Assembly: GCF_000278115.1 (NCBI RefSeq)
Contig: NZ_JH725114.1
Span: 189,409-253,408, forward strand
From: Bartonella sp. DB5-6
Lineage (GTDB): Bacteria > Pseudomonadota > Alphaproteobacteria > Rhizobiales > Rhizobiaceae
DNA length: 64,000 bases
Direction of reading: 5' to 3'
In this document: positions 20,099-29,313 of the stretch, in pieces
How positions within the stretch are numbered: position 1 is the first letter of the stretch
Layout: every line of letters starts with the position of its first letter
Translations under genes and position numbers: made by a program
Notes under the pieces: generated by a model
Told to the model about the DNA's origin: nothing
Seen by the model: the letters and a program-made list of their open reading frames with translations, nothing else
Database searches by the model: none

Positions 20099-21457
20099 TT
20101 ACGAGACTCCAAGCGCTTTAAGCTTACGGTGTAAAGCTGAACGCTCCATACCTATAAATTCAGCTGTACGAGATATATTTCCACCCAAACGACCAATCTG
20201 CGCCACCAAATACCTCTTTTCAAACAATTCCCGTGCTTCACGCAACGGTAAATCCATTATATTCTCATCTGCATCCATTTGAATACGTGGCAAAGAATCG
20301 TTCACTTCACTAGGGAGAAATTCTGCTGTTATTGGGCCATCACCATCACGCACAAGAATGAGAAGACGTTCAATATTATTGCGTAATTGCCGTACATTAC
20401 CCGGCCAAGCATGTGTTTGTAAAATAGATATGACATCATCACTGATTTCACGCGGCTTAATACCAACCTGCTGCGATATTGTTTTCACAAAATGATGCAC
20501 AAGTTCCGGAATATCTTCACGACGTGATGAGAGTGGTGGAACAGCAATGGGAACAACCGAAAGACGGTGAAAAAGATCCTCCCTAAAACGCCCGTCAGAA
20601 ATGAGGTTTTCAAGATTTTGCGCCGTTGACGAAATGATACGAACATCCACCTTGACACGTTTTGTGCCGCCCACTCTCTCAAATGTCTGCCCCGTTAACA
20701 CCCGAAGAATCTTACCTTGAGTCTCACGTGGCATATCCGCAATTTCATCAAGATATAATATTCCACCATGAGCTTCCTCTAATGCGCCAATTTTGCGCTC
20801 TCCCCCTTCCATTTCGTTGCCAAACAATTCTATCTCCATTCTTTCTGGAGTAATCGTTGCAGCGTTTATTGTCACAAATGGTCCATTTGAACGCGTTGAA
20901 AGCGCATGAATAGCACGTGCAACCATCTCTTTTCCCGCCCCAGAAGGACCTGTAATCATAACACGGCTATTAGTTGGTGCTACTTTTTCTATGATTTGGC
21001 GCAAATGTTTTATAGCGGTTGATGTTCCAAGCAGTTCCAATGTCTCACTTGAGCGTTTGCGTAATTCTAAAAGCTCACGTTTTAAATTTGAGTTTTCAAG
21101 AGTCCGTTCTGCAACCAATACAAGCCTATCAGTTTTAAAAGGTTTTTCAATAAAGTCATATGCCCCTCGTTTTATAGCGGAAACAGCCGTCTCAATATTA
21201 CCATGACCAGAGATCATAACTACCGGAAGAGCAGGATATCGCGTTTTAATTTCATCAAGCAGCGCTAAACCATCGAGACGACTTCCTTGTAACCAAATAT
21301 CTAAAAAGATGAGCTTTGGAATACGCTCATTAATTTGTGCTAAAGCTTCATCAGAGTTACAGGCAACACGCGTTTCATAACCTTCATCATCCAAAATACC
21401 AGCGACAAGATCACGAATATCTGCTTCATCATCAACAATTAAGATATCTGATACCAT
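20099..21457 (-). CDS. ntrX: Nitrogen assimilation response regulator NtrX
   Basis: NtrX is the NtrC-family response regulator paired with NtrY. In alphaproteobacteria it is linked to nitrogen, redox and envelope control. The 452-residue product has a receiver domain with phospho-acceptor Asp53 (LIFLDIWLQ) and acidic pair DD at 9-10. The AAA+ domain has Walker A GPSGAGKEMVARA and Walker B GGILYLDEIADM. A Fis-type helix-turn-helix closes the protein (GRLGGNISRTAEFIGMERSA). The sigma54-contact loop GAFTGA is not present at its usual place (ELFGNEMEGGERKIGALEEA), as is usual for NtrX. It lies 1 base after ntrY. Confidence 0.95.
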   Translation of the reverse strand: MVSDILIVDDEADIRDLVAGILDDEGYETRVACNSDEALAQINERIPKLIFLDIWLQGSRLDGLALLDEIKTRYPALPVVMISGHGNIETAVSAIKRGAYDFIEKPFKTDRLVLVAERTLENSNLKRELLELRKRSSETLELLGTSTAIKHLRQIIEKVAPTNSRVMITGPSGAGKEMVARAIHALSTRSNGPFVTINAATITPERMEIELFGNEMEGGERKIGALEEAHGGILYLDEIADMPRETQGKILRVLTGQTFERVGGTKRVKVDVRIISSTAQNLENLISDGRFREDLFHRLSVVPIAVPPLSSRREDIPELVHHFVKTISQQVGIKPREISDDVISILQTHAWPGNVRQLRNNIERLLILVRDGDGPITAEFLPSEVNDSLPRIQMDADENIMDLPLREARELFEKRYLVAQIGRLGGNISRTAEFIGMERSALHRKLKALGVS

Positions 21458-21458
21458 T

Positions 21459-23723
21459 CTATTCCCCTATCTTATGACTTGTGGCTTGTGTAATATTCCC
21501 CTGCTTAGCCCCATCCGATGGGAATATCAAACGGATCATTGCGCCACAGCCTTCATAAAAACTCTTCGGCGCATCATGCAATTCCATGGAACCACCATGA
21601 TCTTCAATAACCTTGCGTACAATGGCTAATCCGAGCCCTGTTCCCTTTTCCCGCGTTGTTATATAAGGCTCTAATAATTTTTGTCTTTGCTCTTTAGGAA
21701 GTCCTTTGCCGTTATCAATCACATCCACAACCACATACCCTTCTTGACGATAAGAACGTACAAGAATATGCCCATGGATAGCTTCCTCTCGTATGACCAT
21801 GTCTATAGATTCACTTGCGTTTTTGATAACATTGCAAAAAGCTTGTACAATAAGGCGATTATCAAATGCACCCACAAGTGGTACACTTCCTAAGTCCTGT
21901 TCAAAATAAATATCATGCCGAGTAACTTCTATCAAGAAACATGCTTCACGCAGTAAGCCGCGTATATCTAAAACATTCATTTGCGGTTTAGGCATACGCG
22001 CAAAAGAAGAAAACTCATCAACCATACGCCCAATATCTCCAACCTGTCGAATAATCGTATCAATACACCGCTCAAAGATCTCTCGATCTTGTGTAATAAC
22101 TTGGTTGTAACGTTTACGAATACGTTCAGCCGATAACTGAATAGGTGTAAGTGGATTTTTGATTTCGTGTGCAATACGGCGTGCAATATCTGCCCATGCC
22201 GATGTACGTTGTGCAGCAACAAGGTCTGTAATATCATCAATTGTTAGAACCCAAGATTGTCCCTGCCCATCATCTTCTTCCATCGTAATTTGCACATTAC
22301 AAACACGTTCTTGTCCTGCAACACTTAAAGTTACCTGCTCACGGTGATTTTTGCGACCTAACGAACGTGCGACCTGAAAAACTTGCCAAATTTCAGCACT
22401 TAACGATAAAAGACTGTGCCCAATAACTTGTTCAGAGCGAATATCAAACATCGTTTCAATAGACCGATTGATAATTGTAACATCGCCATTATCATCAATA
22501 CCTGCCACACCCGCTGTTACACCAGATAAAACAGCTTCAGAAAAACGCCGTCTCTCATCAATTTGATCACGAACTGCAATCAACTCATTGCGCCGACTTT
22601 TTAATTCACTGACCATGTAATTAAAAGTTTTCGATAACTGCCCAATATCTCCATCCTTGGCGCGTACTGGTACAAAAACTTCCATATTCCCTGAAGCCAC
22701 ATCATCAGCAGCACTAATAAGAAGACGAATAGGGCGTACTAGGCGATCAGCAACAGCAATACCAGCCCAAATAGCTGATAAGAATAAACTAAAAAAAAGA
22801 CACAAATAAAGCATACCAAATGCGATTTGAGTCAGCAGACGATTTTCATTTAAGTCACGATAACGATCTGTATTGACTTCCGTCAAACGCAAAGCAGATA
22901 AAACTTCTTTATCAACATCGCGCACCAAATACAAAAATGTGTTTGGAATATTCGTAAATTTTAAAATAATGCCAAAATAATCATGAACCCCCGGTTGAAA
23001 AGAAAAAGGTCTTGCGCTGGTTGCACGCTCTATAAGATTAGCAGGAGGAATCGGTAGTTTATCCTCGTCACCAAGACTACTCGATATAAAAATATTTCCG
23101 CTAGAACTTAACAAAAATGCACCACGCAAATTGCGCCCTATAGCATGACGCGTTAATTGCATCTTATATTCAGCTGGATTACGCTCTAAAAGCTTTTTGT
23201 TATCAAGCGCAAATGCCATAGCGTAGGATAAATTTTTCATATTTTGAAGCATTTCATCCGCATAAGCATTCGCTAAATTGATAGAAGAACCTACAATTTG
23301 CCGTGTTGTCGTATCAAACCATCGATCAAGTCCTAAATTCAGTGCAGGACCTGATACAAGAGCAACTGCAACAGCCGGCATTGTTGCAACAAGTGCAAAT
23401 AACGAAATAAGACGAACATGAAGGCGAGAGCCTGCACGTCTCGAACGCCACGCACGAATGATGGGAATCATCTCATAAAAAACAATGATCACGAGTCCTA
23501 AAACCCAGACACTGTTAATTCCTATAAGAACGAGAGTTACAGCCCTACTAGGAACAACAAGTGTTAATCCAATAAGAATGATAAACGAAACAGATGCTGT
23601 GAGCAGAGCCAACACAATAATTGTGATCCCTAAAAAGATATACACCTTACTTAAGCGATACAACTCATCGTTAGAGATATTTTGATCTGTATCTTGGAGA
23701 TTCATTACAGATGTTGTATTCAT
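21459..23723 (-). CDS. ntrY: Nitrogen regulation sensor histidine kinase NtrY
   Basis: NtrY is the membrane kinase that phosphorylates NtrX. The 754-residue product has three or four N-terminal membrane spans (within about 25-125), a periplasmic/extracytoplasmic sensor part and a further span near 300-325. A HAMP domain (about 325-380), a PAS domain (about 390-500) and a HisKA domain with His519 (RRIAHEIKNPLTP) follow. The HATPase domain has N-box NVIKNASESID and G-box DNGKGLP and GTGLGLAIV. NtrB and NtrC genes, usually next door in rhizobia, are absent from this locus. Confidence 0.95.
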   Translation of the reverse strand: MNTTSVMNLQDTDQNISNDELYRLSKVYIFLGITIIVLALLTASVSFIILIGLTLVVPSRAVTLVLIGINSVWVLGLVIIVFYEMIPIIRAWRSRRAGSRLHVRLISLFALVATMPAVAVALVSGPALNLGLDRWFDTTTRQIVGSSINLANAYADEMLQNMKNLSYAMAFALDNKKLLERNPAEYKMQLTRHAIGRNLRGAFLLSSSGNIFISSSLGDEDKLPIPPANLIERATSARPFSFQPGVHDYFGIILKFTNIPNTFLYLVRDVDKEVLSALRLTEVNTDRYRDLNENRLLTQIAFGMLYLCLFFSLFLSAIWAGIAVADRLVRPIRLLISAADDVASGNMEVFVPVRAKDGDIGQLSKTFNYMVSELKSRRNELIAVRDQIDERRRFSEAVLSGVTAGVAGIDDNGDVTIINRSIETMFDIRSEQVIGHSLLSLSAEIWQVFQVARSLGRKNHREQVTLSVAGQERVCNVQITMEEDDGQGQSWVLTIDDITDLVAAQRTSAWADIARRIAHEIKNPLTPIQLSAERIRKRYNQVITQDREIFERCIDTIIRQVGDIGRMVDEFSSFARMPKPQMNVLDIRGLLREACFLIEVTRHDIYFEQDLGSVPLVGAFDNRLIVQAFCNVIKNASESIDMVIREEAIHGHILVRSYRQEGYVVVDVIDNGKGLPKEQRQKLLEPYITTREKGTGLGLAIVRKVIEDHGGSMELHDAPKSFYEGCGAMIRLIFPSDGAKQGNITQATSHKIGE

Positions 23724-23898
23724 GATTAGCTTACATTACCTTATCTCGTTGCCCCATATAACCTTTTGTAACAAAAATTTACAATACTAATACTACATTT
23801 AAACTATAATCAAACGAGCAAATAGAGAAAGAACTTCTACATTTTACAAAATATCTTTAAAATAAAGTGCGTTCAGTAATATTTACAGAGGAGATGAA

Positions 23899-24345
23899 AT
23901 GCGGTTAACCAAACAGACAAATTATGCGCTCAGGATGCTCATGTACTGTGCAGATAATCAGGGGGCTCTTAGTCGTATTCCAGAAATTGCCAAAGCATAT
24001 GCTGTTTCCGAACTTTTTTTATTTAAGATCCTTCAACCACTTGTTGAAGCAGGTTTTATACAGACAGTACGCGGACGTAATGGTGGCGTTAAATTAGCTA
24101 AACCCGCAGCAGAGATTTCGGTAGCTGATGTTGTAAAAGTAACAGAAGATAACTTTTCCATGGCAGAATGTTTCGATACCGCAGAACCTAATTGCCCATT
24201 GATAAATTTTTGTGGTTTAAATACCGCACTTCAAAAAGCTTTAAATGCTTTTTTTGATGTATTATCAGTGATATCCCTTGCCGATCTTCAACGACCAACT
24301 TTTCAAAATCAATTTAAAATTGATGATCATAAAATAATAAACTAA
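23899..24345 (+). CDS. rirA: Rrf2-family iron-responsive regulator RirA
   Basis: RirA is the rhizobial global repressor of iron uptake; it senses iron through a labile Fe-S cluster. The 148-residue product has the winged helix-turn-helix of Rrf2 proteins (MRLTKQTNYALRMLMYCA...; VRGRNGGVKLAKPA). Three cysteines fall at positions 91, 99 and 105 (ECFDTAEPNCPLINFC), the spacing of characterised RirA proteins. Ribosome-binding site GAGGAG lies just upstream of the ATG. It is divergent from ntrY with a 175-base shared spacer, and directly precedes ispDF, with which it may be cotranscribed. Confidence 0.88.
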   Translation: MRLTKQTNYALRMLMYCADNQGALSRIPEIAKAYAVSELFLFKILQPLVEAGFIQTVRGRNGGVKLAKPAAEISVADVVKVTEDNFSMAECFDTAEPNCPLINFCGLNTALQKALNAFFDVLSVISLADLQRPTFQNQFKIDDHKIIN

Positions 24346-24369
24346 GATAATGCAGAAGGGAGATTAAGT

Positions 24370-25563
24370 ATTTCTATTGCAGCAATAATTTTAGCCGCTG
24401 GACGCGGTGAAAGGGCAAAATCTCTACACAAAATTCCAAAACAGTACCAGCTTCTAGGGCACGAGCCGGTTATTTGTCATGCTGTGCGTTGTTTTTTGCA
24501 GAATCCTGCCATCACGACTATTATCCTCGTTATTCATCCGGAAGACCGCCAAATTTGTGAGCAAGCTATCGTTGATTTTAAAGAGCAGCTTATCATCGTT
24601 GAAGGGGGCAATACACGTCAAATATCCACCTTATGTGGGCTTCATGCACTTAAAAAGTTCAAGCCCCAGTATGTACATATTCATGATGGTGCGCGCCCCT
24701 TTATCGAAAATCAGCTCCTCGAGCAAATCCACGCAACTGTCAATCATCAAGAAGGTGTTCTGCCTGTTCTCGCAATTTCTGATACTCTCAAACGCATAAA
24801 TAGCACATATTACGTTTTAGATACAATTCCACGCACTAACCTTTATAGCGCACAAACTCCACAGTGTTTTCCTTTTGAGAGCATTTTAGCTGCCCATGAA
24901 AAAGCAATGCAAGTTTGCAAAAAGGAATTTACCGATGATTCTGCAATTGCAGAATGGTTTGGGATTCCTATGCGTGGCATCCCTGGAGACCCTAACAACA
25001 TAAAAATTACATGGCACCAAGATTTTGATACCGCACATTTATATCTCCAAAAAAAAATGCAAATGTTTCCTGATATCCGTACCGGCAATGGTTATGATGT
25101 TCATTCTTTCGAGGAAGGAACTTCTCTTACATTATGTGGTATAAAAATTCCTTTTCATAAAAAATTGAATGGACACTCTGATGCTGATGTCGCGCTTCAT
25201 GCACTAACAGATGCCCTTCTCGCTACGCGAGGGGCAGGAGATATTGGTACACATTTTCCTCCTTCTGATCCCCAATGGAAAAATGCATCGTCAGAAATTT
25301 TTCTTCGTCACGCTCTTGATATTGTTAAACAAGCGTACGGTCGTATTGCCAATGTTGATATCACGCTGATTGCCGAAGAACCTAAAATCGGCCCTTATCG
25401 TCATAAAATGATAGAAAATCTTATGAATATACTCACAATTTCACCCGATCGAATCTCCATCAAAGCAACAACAAATGAAAAACTCGGATTTATTGGTCGT
25501 GGCGAAGGCATTGCAGCTTTTGCAACAGCCAGCGTCCTTTATCTAGGAGAAATTCCCAAATGA
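24370..25563 (+). CDS. ispDF: Bifunctional IspD/IspF isoprenoid enzyme, non-canonical start
   Basis: This fused enzyme of the MEP pathway makes CDP-methylerythritol (IspD part, about residues 1-235) and then methylerythritol 2,4-cyclodiphosphate (IspF part, about 240-397). IspD motifs are [15 protein letters not shown] at the N-terminus and HDGARPF. IspF motifs are [25 protein letters not shown] and [20 protein letters not shown]. The frame has no ATG, GTG or TTG before residue 39. The essential nucleotide-binding loop lies upstream of that, so translation must begin near 24364-24370. ATT at 24370, with GGGAG 7 bases before it, is my choice. Its stop overlaps cinA by 4 bases. Confidence 0.88.
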   Translation: MSIAAIILAAGRGERAKSLHKIPKQYQLLGHEPVICHAVRCFLQNPAITTIILVIHPEDRQICEQAIVDFKEQLIIVEGGNTRQISTLCGLHALKKFKPQYVHIHDGARPFIENQLLEQIHATVNHQEGVLPVLAISDTLKRINSTYYVLDTIPRTNLYSAQTPQCFPFESILAAHEKAMQVCKKEFTDDSAIAEWFGIPMRGIPGDPNNIKITWHQDFDTAHLYLQKKMQMFPDIRTGNGYDVHSFEEGTSLTLCGIKIPFHKKLNGHSDADVALHALTDALLATRGAGDIGTHFPPSDPQWKNASSEIFLRHALDIVKQAYGRIANVDITLIAEEPKIGPYRHKMIENLMNILTISPDRISIKATTNEKLGFIGRGEGIAAFATASVLYLGEIPK

Positions 25564-26048
25564 CATATTTTTGTGAAAAACAAGCACGTGAAGTCCTTAC
25601 AGCATGTCGCCAAAAAGGTTTGCTTTTAACAACTGTTGAATCTTGTACAGGAGGGCTTATTGCTGCAAATCTTACAACTATTGCAGGTTCATCAGATGTA
25701 TTTGATTGTGGATTTGTCGTTTATTCAAATGAATCGAAAACGCACCTTGTTGGCGTATGCACTGAACTTATAAAAAACTACGGTGCCGTTTCAAAGGAAG
25801 TTGCTCTTGCAATGGCCGAGGGTGGATTAAAACACTCACAAGCTGGAATTGCAATCGCTGTAACAGGAATTGCAGGACCAGGAGGGGCATGTCTCGATAA
25901 ACCTAGAGGGCTTGTGCATTTTGCAATTGCTTACAAGAATCACAAAACCCTGCATACAGAAGTGCGTTTCGGAGATCTTGATCGTAATACTATACGCTAT
26001 GCAACCGTCGAAAATGCTTTTAAAATGATCTTGGAATCTCTCCAATGA
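25560..26048 (+). CDS. cinA: CinA-family nicotinamide-nucleotide amidase (PncC domain)
   Basis: The C-terminal CinA domain alone deamidates NMN to NaMN in pyridine-nucleotide recycling. The 162-residue product has the family motifs [16 protein letters not shown] (catalytic Ser/Thr region), [29 protein letters not shown] and [11 protein letters not shown]. It lacks the N-terminal MoCF-like domain of full CinA. The ATG overlaps the ispDF stop (ATGA), indicating translational coupling. Confidence 0.9.
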   Translation: MTYFCEKQAREVLTACRQKGLLLTTVESCTGGLIAANLTTIAGSSDVFDCGFVVYSNESKTHLVGVCTELIKNYGAVSKEVALAMAEGGLKHSQAGIAIAVTGIAGPGGACLDKPRGLVHFAIAYKNHKTLHTEVRFGDLDRNTIRYATVENAFKMILESLQ

Positions 26049-26135
26049 CATTCTCCATAGTCAAATTTCTAGATTTCACCTCATCACAATCTATAACATG
26101 CAATACTTACTATGCAACAAAATCAACAGAATAAA

Positions 26136-26597
26136 TCATGTTACCGGAGGACCGTAAATTCGGTGCGCACGCATTTCAAAAGCATCGGTGAATTTACGAA
26201 AAGCAATATCAAACATTGATCCCATCACCAATCCAAGCATTTTGCTTTTAAATTCATAATCAATAAAAAACGCTACATTACATGCATTGGTATTCTCAAT
26301 ATCATAAAAAGTCCAACGATTTTCAAGATATCTGAATGGGCCATCAATATATTTAACCTCTATCAGATTTTTCTTCGGCTGAAGAAGTACTTGGGTCGTG
26401 AAAATTTCTCGGATAACCTTGTAGCCAACTATCATGTCAGCAAGAAGCAATGTCTTTTCCTCATATTCCTTACGAGAACGAACCACTAACGCCTCACACA
26501 TTGGTAAGAATTCAGGATAACGCTCAATATCTGAGACAAGATCAAACATTTCACTAGCACTATGGGCAATCTGCCGATGTGTTGTAAAAGTTGGCAT
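26136..26597 (-). CDS. COQ10/RatA-like START-domain protein
   Basis: A 153-residue SRPBCC/START-fold protein of the group containing mitochondrial coenzyme Q-binding COQ10. Such proteins bind ubiquinone and help its delivery to the respiratory chain. The sequence shows the typical start FTTHRQIAHSASEMFDLVSD, IERYPEFLPMCEALVV, and the closing amphipathic helix around LVMGSMFDIAFRKFTDAFEMRA. It starts 2 bases after the lipA stop, so the two are one transcription unit; lipA-coq10 pairing is usual in rhizobia. It ends convergent to cinA. Confidence 0.88.
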   Translation of the reverse strand: MPTFTTHRQIAHSASEMFDLVSDIERYPEFLPMCEALVVRSRKEYEEKTLLLADMIVGYKVIREIFTTQVLLQPKKNLIEVKYIDGPFRYLENRWTFYDIENTNACNVAFFIDYEFKSKMLGLVMGSMFDIAFRKFTDAFEMRAHRIYGPPVT

Positions 26598-26599
26598 AA

Positions 26600-27562
26600 T
26601 TATCTCTGCAAGGCAAATTTTTCATCACGCGCTTTTTGCAAAATTGCAAAATCATCGCCTGCATGATGAGATGAACGCGTCAGAGGATTGGAAGCCATAT
26701 GTAAAAAACCCTTCACTTTACCAATCTTGGCAAAAGATTCAAATTCTTCAGGAGGTACAAAACGAATAACCGGATGATGTTTTCGCGTAGGCTGTAAATA
26801 TTGTCCAATTGTCATAAAATCAACATCAGCAGAGCGTAAATCATCCATCAATTGAAGAATTTCATTTCTTTCTTCCCCAAGGCCAACCATAATCCCTGAT
26901 TTTGTAAAAATTGTTGGATCAAGTTCTTTAACGCGTTGTAATAACCGAATTGAATGAAAATAACGTGCCCCTGGACGAACCTTTAAATATTTAGATGGAA
27001 CTGTTTCCAAATTATGATTAAAAACATCGGGCTTAGCAGCAACAACAATTTCTAAAGCTCCATCTTTATGACGAAAATCAGGTGTAAGAACTTCAATGGT
27101 TGTCTTAGGAGCCTTTCTACGAATAGCATAAATAACTTTTGCAAAATGCTCCGCACCACCATCCCCAAGATCATCACGATCAACAGATGTAATCACGACA
27201 TGTTTTAATTCCATTTGTGCAACAGCATCCGCCACACGTTCTGGCTCATTATCATCAACTGCAAGTGGAATACCTGTTGCGACATTGCAAAAAGCACAAG
27301 CCCGTGTACATATTTCACCCAAAATCATAAAACTGGCATGCCGCTGACTCCAACACTCGCCAACATTTGGGCAACCAGCTTCTTCGCATACGGTTACTAA
27401 TTTATGAGTACGTACAATACCACGCGTTTCTTTATATATCTGTGATGTTGGCGCTTTTACGCGAATCCATTCCGGCTTTTTTTGAATGCTTGTATCCGGA
27501 CGATGCGCCTTTTCAGGATGACGCAGGCGTCTATTTGTAACTCTGTCAACAACCGTAACCAT
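26600..27562 (-). CDS. lipA: Lipoyl synthase
   Basis: LipA is a radical-SAM enzyme that inserts two sulfurs into protein-bound octanoyl groups to make lipoate. The 320-residue product carries the auxiliary cluster cysteines in [13 protein letters not shown] and the radical-SAM motif CTRACAFCN. It also has [28 protein letters not shown] and the C-terminal [10 protein letters not shown], whose preceding RSS-type sequence ligates the auxiliary cluster. It is placed just after lpd and the pdh genes, whose E1-beta and E2 subunits carry lipoyl domains and need this cofactor. Confidence 0.97.
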   Translation of the reverse strand: MVTVVDRVTNRRLRHPEKAHRPDTSIQKKPEWIRVKAPTSQIYKETRGIVRTHKLVTVCEEAGCPNVGECWSQRHASFMILGEICTRACAFCNVATGIPLAVDDNEPERVADAVAQMELKHVVITSVDRDDLGDGGAEHFAKVIYAIRRKAPKTTIEVLTPDFRHKDGALEIVVAAKPDVFNHNLETVPSKYLKVRPGARYFHSIRLLQRVKELDPTIFTKSGIMVGLGEERNEILQLMDDLRSADVDFMTIGQYLQPTRKHHPVIRFVPPEEFESFAKIGKVKGFLHMASNPLTRSSHHAGDDFAILQKARDEKFALQR

Positions 27563-27630
27563 TTAAGACCTCTGCCTTTTAAATATGGAACGCAAATTAC
27601 ATAAACAAAATTTTTCAGAAAATCCAATCA

Positions 27631-29091
27631 TCAAGCATTTAAAACTTGGTCATAAGCATCCAATACACTCTCTTTCATCATTTCTGATAATGTTGGATGT
27701 GGGAAAACGGTGTGCATCAATTCTTCTTCGGTTGTTTCAAGATTCATGGCAATGACAAAACCTTGTATCAATTCTGTTACTTCTGCTCCTACCATATGTG
27801 CACCAAGCAGTTGTCCTGTTTTTTTATCAAAAATAGTTTTAACCAATCCCTGATCTTCCCCTAAAGCAATGGCCTTACCATTCGCTGAAAAGGAATAACG
27901 ACCAACACGTATATCATAACCAGCTTCTTTTGCTGCTATTTCTGAAAGCCCTACAGAGGCAACTTGTGGTATACAATATGTACATCCTGGAATTTTTTTC
28001 TTATCAAGCGGGTGAACATTCTCCAACCCCGCAAGATGTTCAATGCATATCACGCCTTCTTCTTCTGCTTTATGTGCCAACATAGGAGGACCAGCCACAT
28101 CACCAATAGCATAAATTCCCTCTACCCCTGTCCAACTCCATTCATCGGTTACAATGCACCCACGTTCAGTTTTTACACCCAATGCTTCCAATCCAAGATT
28201 CTCAATATTACCCTGAACCCCAACAGCTGAAATTAACCGATCAGCTGTAATTGTTTCTGTCTTACCTTTAACATCAATATGCGCAATAACAGAATCGGAA
28301 GATTTCTCAACTTTCATTACTTTCGCTTGCGTGAGGATCCGTATACCTTTTTTTTCTAACTGTTTACGAGCAAATGTTGAAATTTCAACATCCTCAGCAG
28401 GCATGATATGAGGCATCATTTCAACAACAGTTACTGTCGCTCCCATATCATGATAAAAAGAAGCAAATTCAATGCCAATTGCTCCAGACCCCATTACTAA
28501 AAGCGATTTCGGCATTGACTGTGGTATCATAGCTTCAAAATAAGTCCAAATAAGCTTTCCATCTGGCTCAAGCCCAAGAAGAGAACGAGGACGTGCACCC
28601 GTTGCAATAACGATGTGTTTTGCTTGATAAGTCCCTTCCCCTAATGTACCTTTAGGTACTGGATTTTGCGGTTGCATAATCGGTTTGGACGATGAAGAAA
28701 TCATAATTTCCGTAAGCTGGCTCCCTTTCACCTTCTTGGTAAGTTTTGCTTCCCCCCAAATAATATCAATTTTATTTTTTTTCATCAAAAAACCAACACC
28801 AGCATTTAAACGTGCTGAAACCCCGCGTGAACGTGCTACGATATCCTTGATATTTACTTCAATCGACCCGTTGAACGTTAGACCATAATCCTTTACATGT
28901 TCAGCAAAATGCTTTATTTCTGCGGAACGTAACAGTGCCTTTGTTGGAATACACCCCCAGTTTAAGCAAATCCCACCAAGATGTTCACGTTCAACAATCG
29001 CCGTCTTGAAGCCACATTGCGCCGCACGAATTGCGGTTACATATCCTCCAGGACCCGATCCAATCACAATTACATCATAAAGATTCGCCAC
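27631..29091 (-). CDS. lpdA: Dihydrolipoyl dehydrogenase (E3)
   Basis: E3 reoxidises dihydrolipoamide in the pyruvate dehydrogenase complex with NAD+. The product is 486 residues from the GTG at 29091 (ANLYDVIVIGSGPGGYV). GGAGG stands 7 bases before this start; a longer reading to 29130 lacks support. It shows the FAD motif GSGPGGYVTAIRAAQ and the redox-active disulfide GGICLNWGCIPTKALL. The NAD motif is VMGSGAIGIEFASFY, and the C-terminal catalytic HPHPTLSEMM is present. It lies downstream of pdhC with a 220-base gap. Confidence 0.96.
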   Translation of the reverse strand: MANLYDVIVIGSGPGGYVTAIRAAQCGFKTAIVEREHLGGICLNWGCIPTKALLRSAEIKHFAEHVKDYGLTFNGSIEVNIKDIVARSRGVSARLNAGVGFLMKKNKIDIIWGEAKLTKKVKGSQLTEIMISSSSKPIMQPQNPVPKGTLGEGTYQAKHIVIATGARPRSLLGLEPDGKLIWTYFEAMIPQSMPKSLLVMGSGAIGIEFASFYHDMGATVTVVEMMPHIMPAEDVEISTFARKQLEKKGIRILTQAKVMKVEKSSDSVIAHIDVKGKTETITADRLISAVGVQGNIENLGLEALGVKTERGCIVTDEWSWTGVEGIYAIGDVAGPPMLAHKAEEEGVICIEHLAGLENVHPLDKKKIPGCTYCIPQVASVGLSEIAAKEAGYDIRVGRYSFSANGKAIALGEDQGLVKTIFDKKTGQLLGAHMVGAEVTELIQGFVIAMNLETTEEELMHTVFPHPTLSEMMKESVLDAYDQVLNA

Positions 29092-29313
29092 AGTAATTCC
29101 TCCATGGATATATACAAAACCGATAGGCACTCTCTGAGCTTAAGACCAAAAAACAACTTGACAGAATCGCGTGTTTTTCATTCAAAACTCACCATATATG
29201 CCTTTAACAGTCAGAAGAGATAGCAATATTGCCATTGAAACTCTCTCAATCTGCCTCTACCATATTAACCTACCATACTCACATACAATTTATGTGAAGT
29301 ACTTTTAAACAGC

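Noticed and set aside
23724-23898. Iron-box operator in the rirA-ntrY spacer
   Set aside because: The spacer is AT-rich, but I could not identify a convincing palindromic iron-responsive element by eye.
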